Shown here: one piece after another, positions 24,962 through 35,622 of the stretch
Layout: every line of letters starts with the position of its first letter
Numbering within the stretch: position 1 is the first letter of the stretch
Assembly: GCF_963169125.1 (NCBI RefSeq)
Contig: NC_084798.1
Span: 173,009,980 to 173,073,979, forward strand
Direction: 5' to 3'
Length of the DNA: 64,000 bases
Origin: Humulus lupulus
Taxonomy: Eukaryota > Streptophyta > Magnoliopsida > Rosales > Cannabaceae
Made by a program: the position numbers and the translations under genes
Notes under the pieces: generated by a model
Databases searched by the model: none
The model's input: only the letters and a program-made list of their open reading frames with translations
What the model was told of the DNA's origin: nothing

Positions 24962-25468
24962 GTGGGACCATCCGAGGAGTTAGAGGAGGTCCCTATAGAT
25001 GAGAATGACCCAACAAGAGGGGTCAAGATTGGGAAAAAGTTGAAAGCAGAGGTGAGAGTACAGCTGATAGAATTCTTGCGAAGGAATCAAGATGTCTTCG
25101 CCTGGTCTCACAAGGATATGGTGGGTATCTCACCAACTGTGATCAGCCACGTGCTCAACGTGGATGAAAGATATCCAGCGGTACAGCAGAAGAGGAGGTT
25201 GCTTGACAAAGATCGAGCAAAGGCTCTTAAGGAGGAAGTAGAGCGATTGAAGGAGAACGGGTTTATTAGAGAGGCATACTACCCAGCTTGGGTTTCAAAC
25301 CCAGTCTTGGTGCCCAAACCCAATGGAAAGTGGAGGACTTGTGTAGATTTTATTGATCTAAACAAAGCGTGCCCGAAGGATTGCTTTCCTTTACCGAGAA
25401 TAGACCAGTTGGTAGATGCAACCTCTGGTCACGAGACCTTGTCCTTCATGGACGCGTATTCAAGGTAA
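24962..25468 (+). pseudogene. Reverse transcriptase N-terminal part, Tat-lineage element
   Basis: The frame covers the linker and fingers of the gypsy reverse transcriptase: VFAWSHKDMVGI, then a block of the form GFIREAYYPAWVSNPVLVPK, then WRTCVDFIDLNKACPKD and PLPRIDQLVDATSGH. It stops at TAA 25466, just after FMDAYS, where relatives continue with the GYNQI block. The C-terminal part resumes 12 bases later in the same frame. The interruption splits the polymerase before its YVDD motif. Confidence 0.9.
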
Positions 25469-25480
25469 AATCAGATCAGC

Positions 25481-28198
25481 ATGCATCCTCCTGATGAAGA
25501 GCATACCAGCTTCCGAACGGATATAGGGCTGTATTGCTATAGAGTGATGCCCTTCGGATTGAAGAATGCAGGAGCTACCTACCAGCGCTTGGTGAATGGT
25601 ATGTTTCGTGACTTAATCGGCAAGAGCATGGAGGTATATGTAGACGATATGCTGGTGAATTCAAAGGAAGCTGAGGGGCACGTGGGAGACTTAGAGGAGT
25701 GCTTTGCAATATTGAGGAAGTATAACATGAGGTTAAACCCCCTCAAGTGTTCATTTGGAGTGGGTTCTGGAAAATTCCTTGGGTTTATTGTTAACTCCCG
25801 AGGAATAGAGGCAAACCCAGAGAAGATCAAGGATCTCATAGAGATGAAGTCTCCAACAAAAATAAAGGATGTACAAAGCTTGACTGGGCGGATTGCAGCT
25901 CTAAGCAGGTTCGTTTCGAAATCAACGGACAAGTGCGTCCCGTTCTTTAACCTACTTAAAGGAGGTAAGAAGTTTGAGTGGAACGCAGAGTGTGAACAAG
26001 CCTTCCAGGCGATAAAGGAGCATTTAGCCAAACCTCCTGTTCTTTCTAAGCCAGTTGATGGAGAAGACCTATTCATGTATCTAGCAGTCACGGAACACGT
26101 TGTTAGTGCTGCCTTAGTACGTGAGGAGGATAAGGTGCAGCACCCGGTATATTACGTTAGCAAGCGATTGATAGGAGCGGAGTCCCGATACCCCATGATC
26201 GAAAAGTTGGCTTACTGCTTGGTACTTGCGTCACGAAAGTTGCGGCCGTACTTTCAGGCACACCCCATCAAGGTCCTTACTAACCAGCCTCTTCGCCAAG
26301 TTTTACAGAAGCCGGAGTCGTCTGGTCGGCTACTTAAATGGGCGGTTGAGCTAGGCCAATTTGAAATCAAGTACCAACCAAGGACCGCTATTAAAGGTCA
26401 AGCTTTGGTAGATTTCATCGCTGAATGTACCAGAATCGTTGAGGTCCCTGAGCAGCAGGAGAATGTTACTGAACAAAAAGAAGAAATTCCAACTTGGCAA
26501 CTTTTTGTTGATGGATCGTCGAACGAGCACCATTCAGGAGCTGGGATTATACTAGTTACACCAGAGAAGCACCGAATTCATTGTGCACTAAGATTCAGAT
26601 TTAATGCTTCTAACAATGAAGCGGAGTATGAGGCCCTCTTAGCAGGCTTACGACTGGCTAGAGATGTACGTGCCCGGTCGGTGGAGATAAATAGTGATTC
26701 CCAATTGGTGGTTTATCAAGTATTGGGGGAGTACCAGGCAAGGGGCCTATGCATGGTGGCATACTTAAACAAAACCAAAGATTTGCTAGCCCAGTTCGAG
26801 CAATATACCATCAAGTTAGTACCAAGGGAGCAGAATTCCAATGCCGATGCTCTAGCAAAACTTGCTAGTGCAAAGGATGCCGAAACTCTGAATATAGTAC
26901 CAATAGAATACTTGGCGGAGCCGAGCATTGATAGACAAGAGGCCATGCCAATTACAATAGCCGACACTTGGATGACTCCCATCATTGCTTACCTTGAGCA
27001 AGGGACCCTACCAGATGGTCGTAATGAAGCAAGGAAGGTTATGAGGCAAGCTGTTAGATACACCATGGTGGATGGAGTGTTGTATAGGAGAGGATACTCC
27101 TTACCTCTACTCAGGTGCATAACTCCCGACCAGTCAAAGAACTTATTAGTTGAGGTGCATGAGGGGTTTTGTGGAGATCATGCTGGGGGGCAGAGTCTAT
27201 CTAAAAAGATCTTGAGGCAAGGATTTTTCTGGCCTACTATGAACGAGGACTCTATGGAATATGTGAAAAAGTGTGACAAATGCCAAAGATTTTCTAAAGT
27301 GCCCAGAGCGCCCCCAAATGTTTTGAAACAAATGCAAAGTCCGTGGCCTTTTGCAGTGTGGGGCATTGATCTGATTGGGAAGTTACCCAAGGGAAGAGGA
27401 GGAGTGCAGTTTGCGGTGGTCGCGGTAGATTATTTTACTGAGTGGACTGAGGCCGAGCCATTAGCCACGATCACATCGAAGAAAGTATTAGACTTTGTAG
27501 TTAAAAACATAATATGTCGCTATGGTCTACCTAAGAAGATAGTGTCTGACAATGGCACCCAGTTTGACAGCGACATATTTACCGATTTTTGCACTCGGCA
27601 TGGCATAACCAAAAGTTTCTCCTCGGTAGCCCATCCTCAAGCCAATGGGCAGGTCGAAGCGGTGAACAAAACATTGAAGGACACTCTAAAAAAGCGCCTG
27701 GAGCAAGCTAAGGGTGCTTGGGCAGAAGAGTTACCAGAGGTCCTTTGGTCATATAGGACTACTGCTCGGACGGCAACTGGTCATACCCCATTCTCTTTAG
27801 CATATGGGTATGAAGCTATGTTACCTGTGGAGATAGACCCACCCTCTCATAGAAGGACCGTGTACAACCAAGAGGAGAACCATCAGTTGTTAGCAGAATC
27901 ATTGGACTTCCTCGAAGAGAGAAGAGAGGAGGCAAACCTCAGAGTAGCTGCTCATCAGCAAAAAGTGGCACGCTACTTCAACTCCAGAGTGCGAGATCGA
28001 AAGTTCCAGGTCGGAGATCTAGTCCTACGAAAGGTGTTTGTTAGAGACCCAGCAGCTGGTGTGCTAGGACCAAACTGGGAAGGACCGTATCAAATCGAGC
28101 AAGTCTTACCACCCGGCACCTACAAGCTCGCTCGGTTGAATGGAGAGCTGATCAGGAACTACTGGAATGGCGAGCACTTGAGAAAATATTATCAATAA
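25481..28198 (+). CDS. pol: pol C-terminal frame: RT palm, RNase H, archaeal RNase H, integrase
   Basis: The 905-codon open frame holds the reverse-transcriptase catalytic YVDDM (residues about 53-57), then RNase H (about 190-316). A second RNase H of archaeal type follows (about 336-460), with DGSSNEHHSGAG, NNEAEYEALLAGL, NSDSQLVV and NADALAKLAS marking its catalytic acids. Integrase comes next: zinc-binding HEGFCGDHAGG...CDKC (about 560-601) and the catalytic triad D in WGIDLIGKL (about 627), D in VSDNGTQF (about 688) and E in NGQVEAVNKTL (about 724). It ends with a GPY-type tail (GPNWEGPYQIEQVLP). Key residues are intact, but the frame lacks its own start and the RT N-terminus is cut off by the stop at 25466. 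The true protein would be part of a larger polyprotein. Confidence 0.9.
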   Translation: MHPPDEEHTSFRTDIGLYCYRVMPFGLKNAGATYQRLVNGMFRDLIGKSMEVYVDDMLVNSKEAEGHVGDLEECFAILRKYNMRLNPLKCSFGVGSGKFLGFIVNSRGIEANPEKIKDLIEMKSPTKIKDVQSLTGRIAALSRFVSKSTDKCVPFFNLLKGGKKFEWNAECEQAFQAIKEHLAKPPVLSKPVDGEDLFMYLAVTEHVVSAALVREEDKVQHPVYYVSKRLIGAESRYPMIEKLAYCLVLASRKLRPYFQAHPIKVLTNQPLRQVLQKPESSGRLLKWAVELGQFEIKYQPRTAIKGQALVDFIAECTRIVEVPEQQENVTEQKEEIPTWQLFVDGSSNEHHSGAGIILVTPEKHRIHCALRFRFNASNNEAEYEALLAGLRLARDVRARSVEINSDSQLVVYQVLGEYQARGLCMVAYLNKTKDLLAQFEQYTIKLVPREQNSNADALAKLASAKDAETLNIVPIEYLAEPSIDRQEAMPITIADTWMTPIIAYLEQGTLPDGRNEARKVMRQAVRYTMVDGVLYRRGYSLPLLRCITPDQSKNLLVEVHEGFCGDHAGGQSLSKKILRQGFFWPTMNEDSMEYVKKCDKCQRFSKVPRAPPNVLKQMQSPWPFAVWGIDLIGKLPKGRGGVQFAVVAVDYFTEWTEAEPLATITSKKVLDFVVKNIICRYGLPKKIVSDNGTQFDSDIFTDFCTRHGITKSFSSVAHPQANGQVEAVNKTLKDTLKKRLEQAKGAWAEELPEVLWSYRTTARTATGHTPFSLAYGYEAMLPVEIDPPSHRRTVYNQEENHQLLAESLDFLEERREEANLRVAAHQQKVARYFNSRVRDRKFQVGDLVLRKVFVRDPAAGVLGPNWEGPYQIEQVLPPGTYKLARLNGELIRNYWNGEHLRKYYQ

Positions 28199-29137
28199 AT
28201 ACTGCTTGCAGAGTAGTAGCTTTGTATCAAGTGCTTAACTTTTTATTTGAGTTTTTTGTTTGTGAACTGGTTATTTGCTACCCAGTCACATTATTTTGAA
28301 CAATGTTATTTTGTTTGGAACTCGTTGTTAGACATGTTTTGTCAATTATTATTACGAGTAATAAAAGAGACCACGCGCAGCGTGGTCGAATCTTGCTACA
28401 AATTTTGCATATGTGTTGATTATTTTTGCTTGGCAGTGTTCAACTGTCATAATAATTTAAACAAAACAGGTCTTCTAGAAGCTAAGTGTAAATGTATACC
28501 AGACAGTGTTCAACTGGTCGGTATCATGACATGAAGGACCAACGTTTAAATAATGTTTTTGTAGTGCTCAACTACTGAAATATGTTCATATATTTTATGT
28601 GTTTCACGAGTAGTAACTACTCGGACAAATTCAGTCAAGTAGCAAGTGATCAAGGATTTATCAACCCTCAATCACTTGGGGGGCACATAGGGTATACTGG
28701 TCTGTATTTCAACACAGGCAATAAGAGCACGAGCAAATATATTTGTTTTTGGGCTGACTTGTAAGTTTGGAAGTCTAAAATGGCCATTAAACTTACTTGT
28801 TTTACAAAGCTTAAGTAACTTAGAATTCTTAAAAAAATTTAAGTTAGCAACAGGTATTCGTGTAATGATAAAATTTATGCTCATAAAAAGTTAGAGCAAT
28901 AAGAGCATGAGGAAGTATATTTAGTATGGACTTATGGAATGGTTAAAATTTCTAAGTTAGAAAACTAAATACTCATGTGAAATAAAAGGCATCTAAGAAC
29001 TTTACTATGTACAATAAAAACTTAAAAGTTTAAAGTTGTCGACAAAGAAAGAGTAAAGTGCTAAGTGTCAAAATAGCTCACTAGTTCGAGCAACAAAATA
29101 CAAAATAAAGCAAACTATGATGAACTACGAGAGGGAG
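28199..29137. other. Non-coding spacer between integrase and antisense gene
   Basis: AT-rich and without conserved frames. It must hold the 3' ends of both the sense pol and the convergent antisense transcript. A 27-bp near-repeat (gcaataagagcaygagsaa) occurs near 28717 and 28894. I see no strong polyadenylation cluster. Confidence 0.6.
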
Positions 29138-31565
29138 TCACTGGCGTGCTCCTCTAGTGGGTTGATCGACCCCCTCCTCGGCATCAACTTCCCCTCTCGC
29201 TCGGAATGATAAAGCAGAGGAGGCGGGAGTGAGTGCAGGAGGATTGACAGCTTCTTCAGCGGCCCTTGCTTCACATCTGGCAAGCTCCTCTGCCTGAGCC
29301 TCCTTGGAGAAACAATCAAGATTGAGAGGTTTGTTCAGCTTCCAGACCTTATAAAAGCAGTCGAAACTGGCTTCTTCAAAGTGAATCAAATCAAGCTCCT
29401 CTTCTTGTTTCAACTCTTCGTTTTCGTTGATCAGTCTCTCATTATCTCGAGCTAACCCCTTGTTCTCGAGGGACAGCTTCTCCAGTTGGGCTGTCAAGGA
29501 GTTGTTGTTTTGAAACTGCTGCTGGTTCTCATCAGAAAGCTTCTTGAGAGACTCATCCCGTTCAGCTATGGTTCTCTCTGCTTGCTCCAGCTTGGATTTG
29601 GCCTCCACCAGTTGATCGTTTAGCACCTTGATCAACTCTTTGTAGTCTACTGCTCGGAGTTGAGCGTGACCGATGGTGACAAGCGACTGCATGGAAGACA
29701 AAAGGTTATTACAAGCAAAAATACTAATAATAAATTGTCTTAAGAAAAAATACTTACCTTCATCAGTTGAGCAAGCCCTCTTTTCAAGGCGACTTCAACG
29801 CTAAGCCGAGGGTAGGATTCTAAGCTTTGGAGCGTTGAAGCATCATGGCCGATCTCCTCAAGAAGTCCCTTGCCTAGGTCACTAACAGCACGAAAGACCT
29901 CACTCGAGCTACCCTGGTGAGTAGGAGTTAGGCTCGCAGAAGGAGGAAGCGAAGAGGGAGTCAGTGGCGGAAGTGTAGTCAGTCCCTCAGTTTGCCTCCC
30001 TTGACTGGGCGGTACTACCTTCTGAATCTTCTGTGGGGGCATAGAGCCACTTCCATCACCAATTTTCCTCTTTGAAGCAACGCACTCTCTAAACATGTCT
30101 GCGTCTGCAAAGGGGGAAAACACAAGGTTGTTAGAGATATAAACATAATGAAATGTGTACAAGTGTATACTACAATTTTGTTACTCTCGAATCACCAAGT
30201 TATAAAAAAATTTCCTATGTTCACTAGACATGCGTTACCTGCGTTGAGGATCTGATCAAGGAACTCATCCTCGTCGTCCGAGGATGAGCTAAGTTCCCCC
30301 TCAACCTGGATAGCCTTTCCTTTCCTAGGCTGAGCGGGAATAGTAGATCTGCGCTGAGGTTCGGGCTCTCTAATGACTAAGTCGCCAGGTCTACGAGAGA
30401 GCGGAGAAGGTCCGGGAGAAAGCTGATCAGTCACTAGCTCCGTGCCCTCGTTGGACTGATCAGTCGTGTTGTTCTCCCCGGTGGTACTTTCCGCCGCCAT
30501 ATCTTGGTCACATGGCACCAAACCCACCATCTGAAGAAGGTCCAGTGTGACCAATTTTTTCACATCCTTTTCCCTAAGGCTCATCTTGGCCAACTTCTCG
30601 GCCCGCTTAAACATTCCCTTAGTAGGCAACGGTCGCTCGAATGGACCCGCACGGGTAAAAGCCAAGTTGTTGGCTTCAATGTCCGATGTAAGGAAGTATT
30701 CTTTGTGATACTTCCCGGGGTTTGATTTGTGAGAGATACCGTTAAGATATGTAATCCCCCTATGCCTATGGTAGAAGTGGAAGAAGCCCGTGTTGTTGTG
30801 GGAAGGATTGGTCCTGAGGTCAAATAAGTAGTGCACCTCATGTGGGGTGGGCTCATCCCAACCATGCATGAAGTAAAGGATGTACAACGCAGAGAGTGCC
30901 TGGATCCCATTCGGTGCGATCTGGAATGGGGAGACATTGAAGTAATCCGCTACAGACCGGAAATATGGGTGTAGCGGAAGTGTTGCTCCGGCGTGCACAT
31001 GGTGCCTGGACCAGGCACAGTATGTTCCACCAAGCCTATTGGCTCTTTGGTGAGAACTCGGACATATCACGTTGACCCCGCTCAAGCCTAAAGCTTCAAT
31101 GTGTTTTTGGAACAGTGCGGGATTAAGTTTTGAAGCATCGGCAATGAACCAGGAAGGTTCTTCTTCTCCCTCCTTGTGTGGCTTCTGAACAGCCAGGTTC
31201 TGGATCGCAGTAGCAAATTCCTGAGAAGGTTTTCCTGGAACTGTGGCAGTGCGAGCATGACTGCGCTTTACCACCTTCTGCACCGCTCTGCGGGCAACCT
31301 GTGGATCATGTTCCTGAGGAAGTCTGTTGGATTGTTTCACCCTCATCGTCGACTGAGAAACTTGTTGAAGGAACTGTTCCTCGTGGAGAAGATACAAAGC
31401 TGAGCGAGGGAGGATCTGCTTGAAGCGGCAAAGACGGTCCTCCGGAGTGCAACCGGTAGACAAGTCTGGTGAGGAATCGCTATTTAGAGGAGTCTCGATT
31501 GTTTGCGTGACGGATGTGTCGGAGTCCGTATGATTGTCACCTCCCATATAGTCAGAGCGATTCAT
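29138..31565 (-). CDS. Antisense spliced gene of Tat-lineage element (putative gypsy-type transposon protein)
   Basis: Three coding exons on the minus strand, 31565-30239, 30104-29758 and 29686-29138, give 2223 nt and a predicted 740 residues with no stop. Intron borders are canonical and phases agree: G|GTAACG...TTTGCAG|AC (phase 1) and AAG|GTAAGT...CATGCAG|TCG (phase 0). Residues about 140-290 contain the LPLHPYFRSVADYFNVSPFQ and ALSALYILYFMHGWDEP blocks of the family Pfam names 'putative gypsy type transposon' (Transposase_28), function unknown. A Ser/Asp/Glu-rich tail ends exon 1. Exon 3 is a coiled coil (about 575-660; QLVEAKSKLEQAERTIAERD and similar heptads), suggesting oligomerisation. 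Antisense frames of this type are known between pol and 3' LTR in Tat elements. Its intactness contrasts with the broken sense genes. DNA binding is inferred, not shown. Confidence 0.85.
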
Positions 31566-32877
31566 CTACAAAAATGAATAAAGCATGGGGAGGTGAGTAA
31601 CCATACAGAAAAAATTCATCGAAAATAAAAGTTATTTTTATACTTAGAAAATTTTGTCTAAGTTATAAAAATATAACACATAGGGAAAAAATAATTTTAA
31701 TGACCAAGAGTGCCTAAAAAGTACTTGAGGTGTTGAATGTTATTAAAGTTTGTGTAAATGGAAACTTTTGAGGTTTTCCTATGAAGCTAAATTTCCTATG
31801 CGTATGAGTATGCATGCCAAAGGATTGGGTATGCATTTGAAAAATAAGAAAGAAGGCTGAAGCCTAGGAGGTTGGGGATGGTCTGATCGGACCATATTAT
31901 GGACCCTAGGAGGTGGCCTTGCCTAGTGCATCCGATCGGATGCCAAGACACGCCAAGTACGCGTGACCAAAGGGGCGTTCAGCAGCCAAGGGAGATCAAG
32001 GAGCCTTACATCCATGCGAGCCCAGCACCAAGCTAGTATCACAGGAAGTCTGATCGGACACGGCCTGACCGAGGAGACGTCCAGCCTTGCCTCCATGCGA
32101 GCCCAGCGTGAAGTCCCCCAGGATGTCCGATCGGACGTAATACGCTCGAGGAGAAGCATGTCGTGCGGTCCAGGAGGTGGCGTGCGAGCGTCCTATCCCT
32201 AGGTGTCCGATCGGACATGGCTTGTCAAAAAATGGTAAGTGCGTGGCATTTTACCCAGATTTTTCAGTGTCCGATCGGACATAACTGGTCAATGGTCCGA
32301 ACGGATACGCTTGTTCGACTCGTCCAGGGAAATGTGCGCTTTGGGGTTCGAATGGTGATGTCCGAAGGCTTGGTACATCCTACGCCTCCAAGGGCATTGG
32401 CTAAGCAACAACTCACCATGTCCGATCGGACATGGGATCCCAAAGAAGACAATGTGTGGTCCGATCGGACCACATTAATGCCCAGATTTTTTCAAACCCA
32501 AACCGTGTAAACAAAGCCCTAAAATCCCTATTTCAAACACATTTCTTCATTCACACATACAAAAACAAGATCAAACCATAGAAATGAAAAGTCTTTCTTC
32601 ATGTTCTTGAAAACCCATTATACTATCAAAAACCCCAAAACCCATATTCATATTCATGTCAAAATAGCCCATTTGTCTTGAAATTCCTATGAAATTAGAG
32701 GTAATTTCGGGTTGCCCATGCCACAAACATCATCAAGGCAACAAGCTAACACATTATACAAAGCATTCACAAGAATTTCAAGAACAAGCAAGGCTATGGA
32801 GGTTTCGGCCATGGCTTAGAAAATTCTAAAAAATATATATATATAACAATGTAAAAGGCATGGAAAAGAAGACTTAC
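31566..32877 (-). promoter_or_regulatory. Putative leader intron of antisense gene, with palindrome cluster
   Basis: A TTGA|GTAAGTC donor (minus strand, at 32877) and a TTTTTGTAG acceptor abutting the ATG at 31565 predict a 1.3-kb intron. It contains eight TCCGATCGGA-type sites: 31880, 31928, 32048, 32125, 32204, 32268, 32417 and 32456. Those at 32417-32434 and 32456-32473 are 18-bp perfect palindromes. The splice junctions are predicted only. Confidence 0.55.
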
Positions 32878-33070
32878 TCAAGGTTGGAGGACCTTTGGTT
32901 TGCTTGAAGAATGCTTGAAGATGAAGAGCTCCCCTTGAAGCTTTTGGAATTGGCAAGGAGAAGGAAATCCTTGGAGGTTTCAGCCAAAAGAGAAGGAAGA
33001 AGATGAGAGGTTTTTGAAAGTGTGATTTTTGCTTGTGTGAAGAAAAGTGTGTAAAATGGGGTTATTTAAA
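32878..33070 (-). promoter_or_regulatory. Putative promoter and leader exon of antisense gene
   Basis: On the minus strand a TATA-like TTTAAATA (33063-33070) precedes about 175 nt of CT-rich sequence with no ATG, ending at the GTAAGT donor. An ATG-free, CT-rich leader just downstream of a TATA-like box is what a plant 5' UTR usually looks like. The start site is not determined. Confidence 0.5.
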
Positions 33071-33250
33071 GGGAAAAAAGTGGGTTTTTTATTTACTTTT
33101 GGACCTTTGGCATTCTGGGACTATGTTTCTCTCCACGATCATGGGTGGATTTTTGCAGTGATCGTGGGTCTGCTGCATGGGGATGAACAGTTATTATTTT
33201 TTATAATGACGTCAGCTGGAGAAAAAGTTTATTATGTGAATGTATCATAT

Positions 33251-33269
33251 AATAAACTTGGGGGGCAAA
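33251..33269 (+). other. Polypurine tract of Tat-lineage element
   Basis: The sequence cttggggggcaaa directly precedes the TG of the 3' LTR, as expected of the plus-strand priming site. Confidence 0.8.
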
Positions 33270-34805
33270 TGTTATCCCAAAAAATTGAAAAGATGATTTG
33301 GCAATGAAATTGACAAATGGCATGAATTAGTTGGGTGATCTGGCTTAGCGGTAGCCCAATGCATCAGTTAAAAATTGGACTGCTTAAGAGGTGCCATAAT
33401 CAAGTTAAATACACCCGACCGAATAGAATATTTTGTCTAAGGGTTGCTTGGCTCAGACCCTAGTTTGAAGACCCTAGAGTTTGGTTTGAAACCAAGTCCA
33501 AGAAGATTGAAGAAGAGGTTTGGATTTTGGTTCGAGGGATAAAAGCAACAAGTTCGATCGGACCTTAGCTTGAGGAGCCTCTTGATATTTTGGCTCGAGT
33601 GTGTCCGAGGTAAACCTCTCAAGGTTTCCTAGGTGTTGGCTCGAACGTGTCCAAAGAGAGTGACTAAGGGAAAGAAGTCCCGTGTAGGCCAAAGTTTGGG
33701 ACTTAGGTTTCAGTCAAGGGAAAACCACATCATGTCCGATCGGGTATAGGTGAAGATGGCAAGGGAAGAGATGCCTTGGACTTGTCTGAGGTGAAGTGCC
33801 AGTCAGGGTGGCTCGGACCACTTTGGTCCGAGGAGAAGGACATCATGTCCGATCGGACATTCCATGGGAGAGTTGCCTCGGACTTGTCCGAGGAGAAATG
33901 CAAGGTAAGGTGCCTCGGACCACTTTGGTCCGAGGGGAAGGCATGAAAGGGATGGCTCGGACCACCTTGGTCCGAGGAGAAGATTACAAGGTCCGATCGG
34001 ACCTTGATTGAAGGAATTAAGCTCGGACTTGACCGAGGTGGGATGCCAAAGAGGATGGTTCGGACCACTTTAGACCGAGGAGAAGGCCATCATGTCCGAT
34101 CGGACATGTCATGGAGGAGGATACCTCGGACTTACCCGAGGTAAGGTGCAAAGGGAGTTGGCTCGGACCACCTTGGTCCGAGGAGAGCCAAACTTGCATG
34201 ACCTTTGGTCCGAGGAGAGCCATGCATATATCACCTTTGGCCTACGGAAAGCTCGAAGGAGTAATCAACATGCGTGGGAGACTACGTCAAACTCCCCGAA
34301 GCGACTTCAATGAGAATTGGTCTAGGCACCCGGGAATCTCTCACTCATCACTCGAATTTAGGGATCAGTTGTATTTTAAACATTTATTGTAATATAAATA
34401 TAAGGTGAATAATAAAATATCCCTATCTAAAGGGGATATCAGTTGAGAATCCCAGGCCTATAAATAGAGGGTTGGGAGGATCGTAAAATGACTTTTGGCA
34501 AATTGAGAGTTAACCTGTGTTCTAGAGAGAGAAAGTGTTTTTCCTGAGAGAACCCCCTTTTTGTATTCTGGAATATTTGCACTGAAGAAACTCAGTTGAC
34601 ACTGGTTCATCTGATCTTGAGTGTGAATACAGTAATAAAATCTCTAAGTGGATTAGGCTATTACCGATTATCGGGGCTGAACCACTATAAAATCTCGTGT
34701 TATTTACTTTCATTGATAAAAAAACTGTCTGTTGTCGTTTATAATTCTCTTGAAGGCTTGTCGTATTTGACGTTCTCACGTCGTTGGCTAAAATCACAGT
34801 CAACA
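33270..34805 (+). repeat. 3' LTR of Tat-lineage element
   Basis: 1536 bp, starting TGTTATCCC directly after the polypurine tract and ending GTCAACA. It carries the same palindrome cluster and TATA box as the 5' copy. Confidence 0.95.
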
Positions 34806-34982
34806 ATGTATATATTGTGAAGATAAGCATTCTCAGTCGAATTCCCTTAATATTGAAGAAAAGCACTTTATTTTAGTGTTCAAAATAAACTCCAAGAAGT
34901 TTGTAACAACTTTCATTTTCTTCATAAACTCAATTGTTGGCTTTGTATTATTTCTTTATAAAATTTGTTTATCGTTTTGCAG

Positions 34983-35070
34983 GCAGTAACTCTCATATAT
35001 TTCAAAAGGATTTTTCTGTTGTGGCCAGTTAAACAGTCTACTATAAAAAGTAAATTTGACTTGCATCAAA
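34983..35070 (+). pseudogene. Cyclin H remnant, exon C (first cyclin-box helix)
   Basis: After a ttttgcag acceptor, the frame reads AVTLIYFKRIFLLWPVKQ, close to the ATALIYFKRFYLQWSV block of plant cyclin H. The 3' border is uncertain. Confidence 0.75.
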
Positions 35071-35407
35071 GTATGTTAATATCTCTTAGATTTATTGCCA
35101 AAAGGTTCCGAACATGGCATGAAAATTAGTCATATTCTTTTTTATGAGAATTCGTTACTCCCATCTCTTCTCCAAGTGGAATGTTCTATTTGGAACTTGA
35201 TCTTAATATGAGAATAGGCATAGCCAATAGGCATTTTATCATTTAAGCAGTTTTAGCTTATGTTTTACAATGACTGACTTATGTATATATGCAACATGAA
35301 AAATAGAAGAAAATCATGAATCAGCAGAGGTAATGCATGGAATGAGCCTCACAATTAATTTCACCCATTGCTTTACTTTTTTCTTAGTTTATTGAAGACA
35401 ATAAACA

Positions 35408-35488
35408 TTTGTATTGTTGAGTGTGAATTTTGATTTTATTTTTTACACACCATATCTATCAGTTGAAGGCTTCATTAATGATATGGAG
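35408..35488 (+). pseudogene. Cyclin H remnant, exon D
   Basis: The frame reads [20 protein letters not shown] and ends at a GAG|gtgag donor. It matches the [20 protein letters not shown] block of cyclin H almost residue for residue. Confidence 0.82.
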
Positions 35489-35622
35489 GTGAGTTCACCA
35501 CGCTTTTTTTAGTTAATATCTGTAAATAGTCAGATTTTTAGTTCCTTTTATAAAAAAAATTACAACAATTTTGGAGTACAGAGCTAAAAATTTATTGATG
35601 ACACTTGGTTTTGGTTTAATAG

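Larger units (their letters stand above)
20364..34805 (+). mobile_element. Tat-lineage Ty3/gypsy retrotransposon with antisense gene, target repeat atgta
   Basis: The element is 14,442 bp, bounded by two LTRs of identical length (1536 bp) and the 5-bp repeat atgta (20359-20363 and 34806-34810). Sense order is gag, protease, reverse transcriptase, RNase H, a second (archaeal-type) RNase H, then integrase. The double RNase H defines the Tat/Ogre group. About 5 kb lies between integrase and the 3' LTR and holds a three-exon antisense gene. By eye the LTRs differ at about two dozen sites with no net indel, about 1.6 percent, so insertion is recent on an evolutionary scale. Sense gag-pol has at least four in-frame stops and one frameshift. 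Confidence 0.95.

Noticed and set aside
20829..34300. CRISPR-like array from regular tccgatcgga/ctcggacc repeats
   Set aside because: Repeats are palindromic, irregularly spaced, duplicated in both LTRs and in a eukaryotic transposon; not CRISPR.
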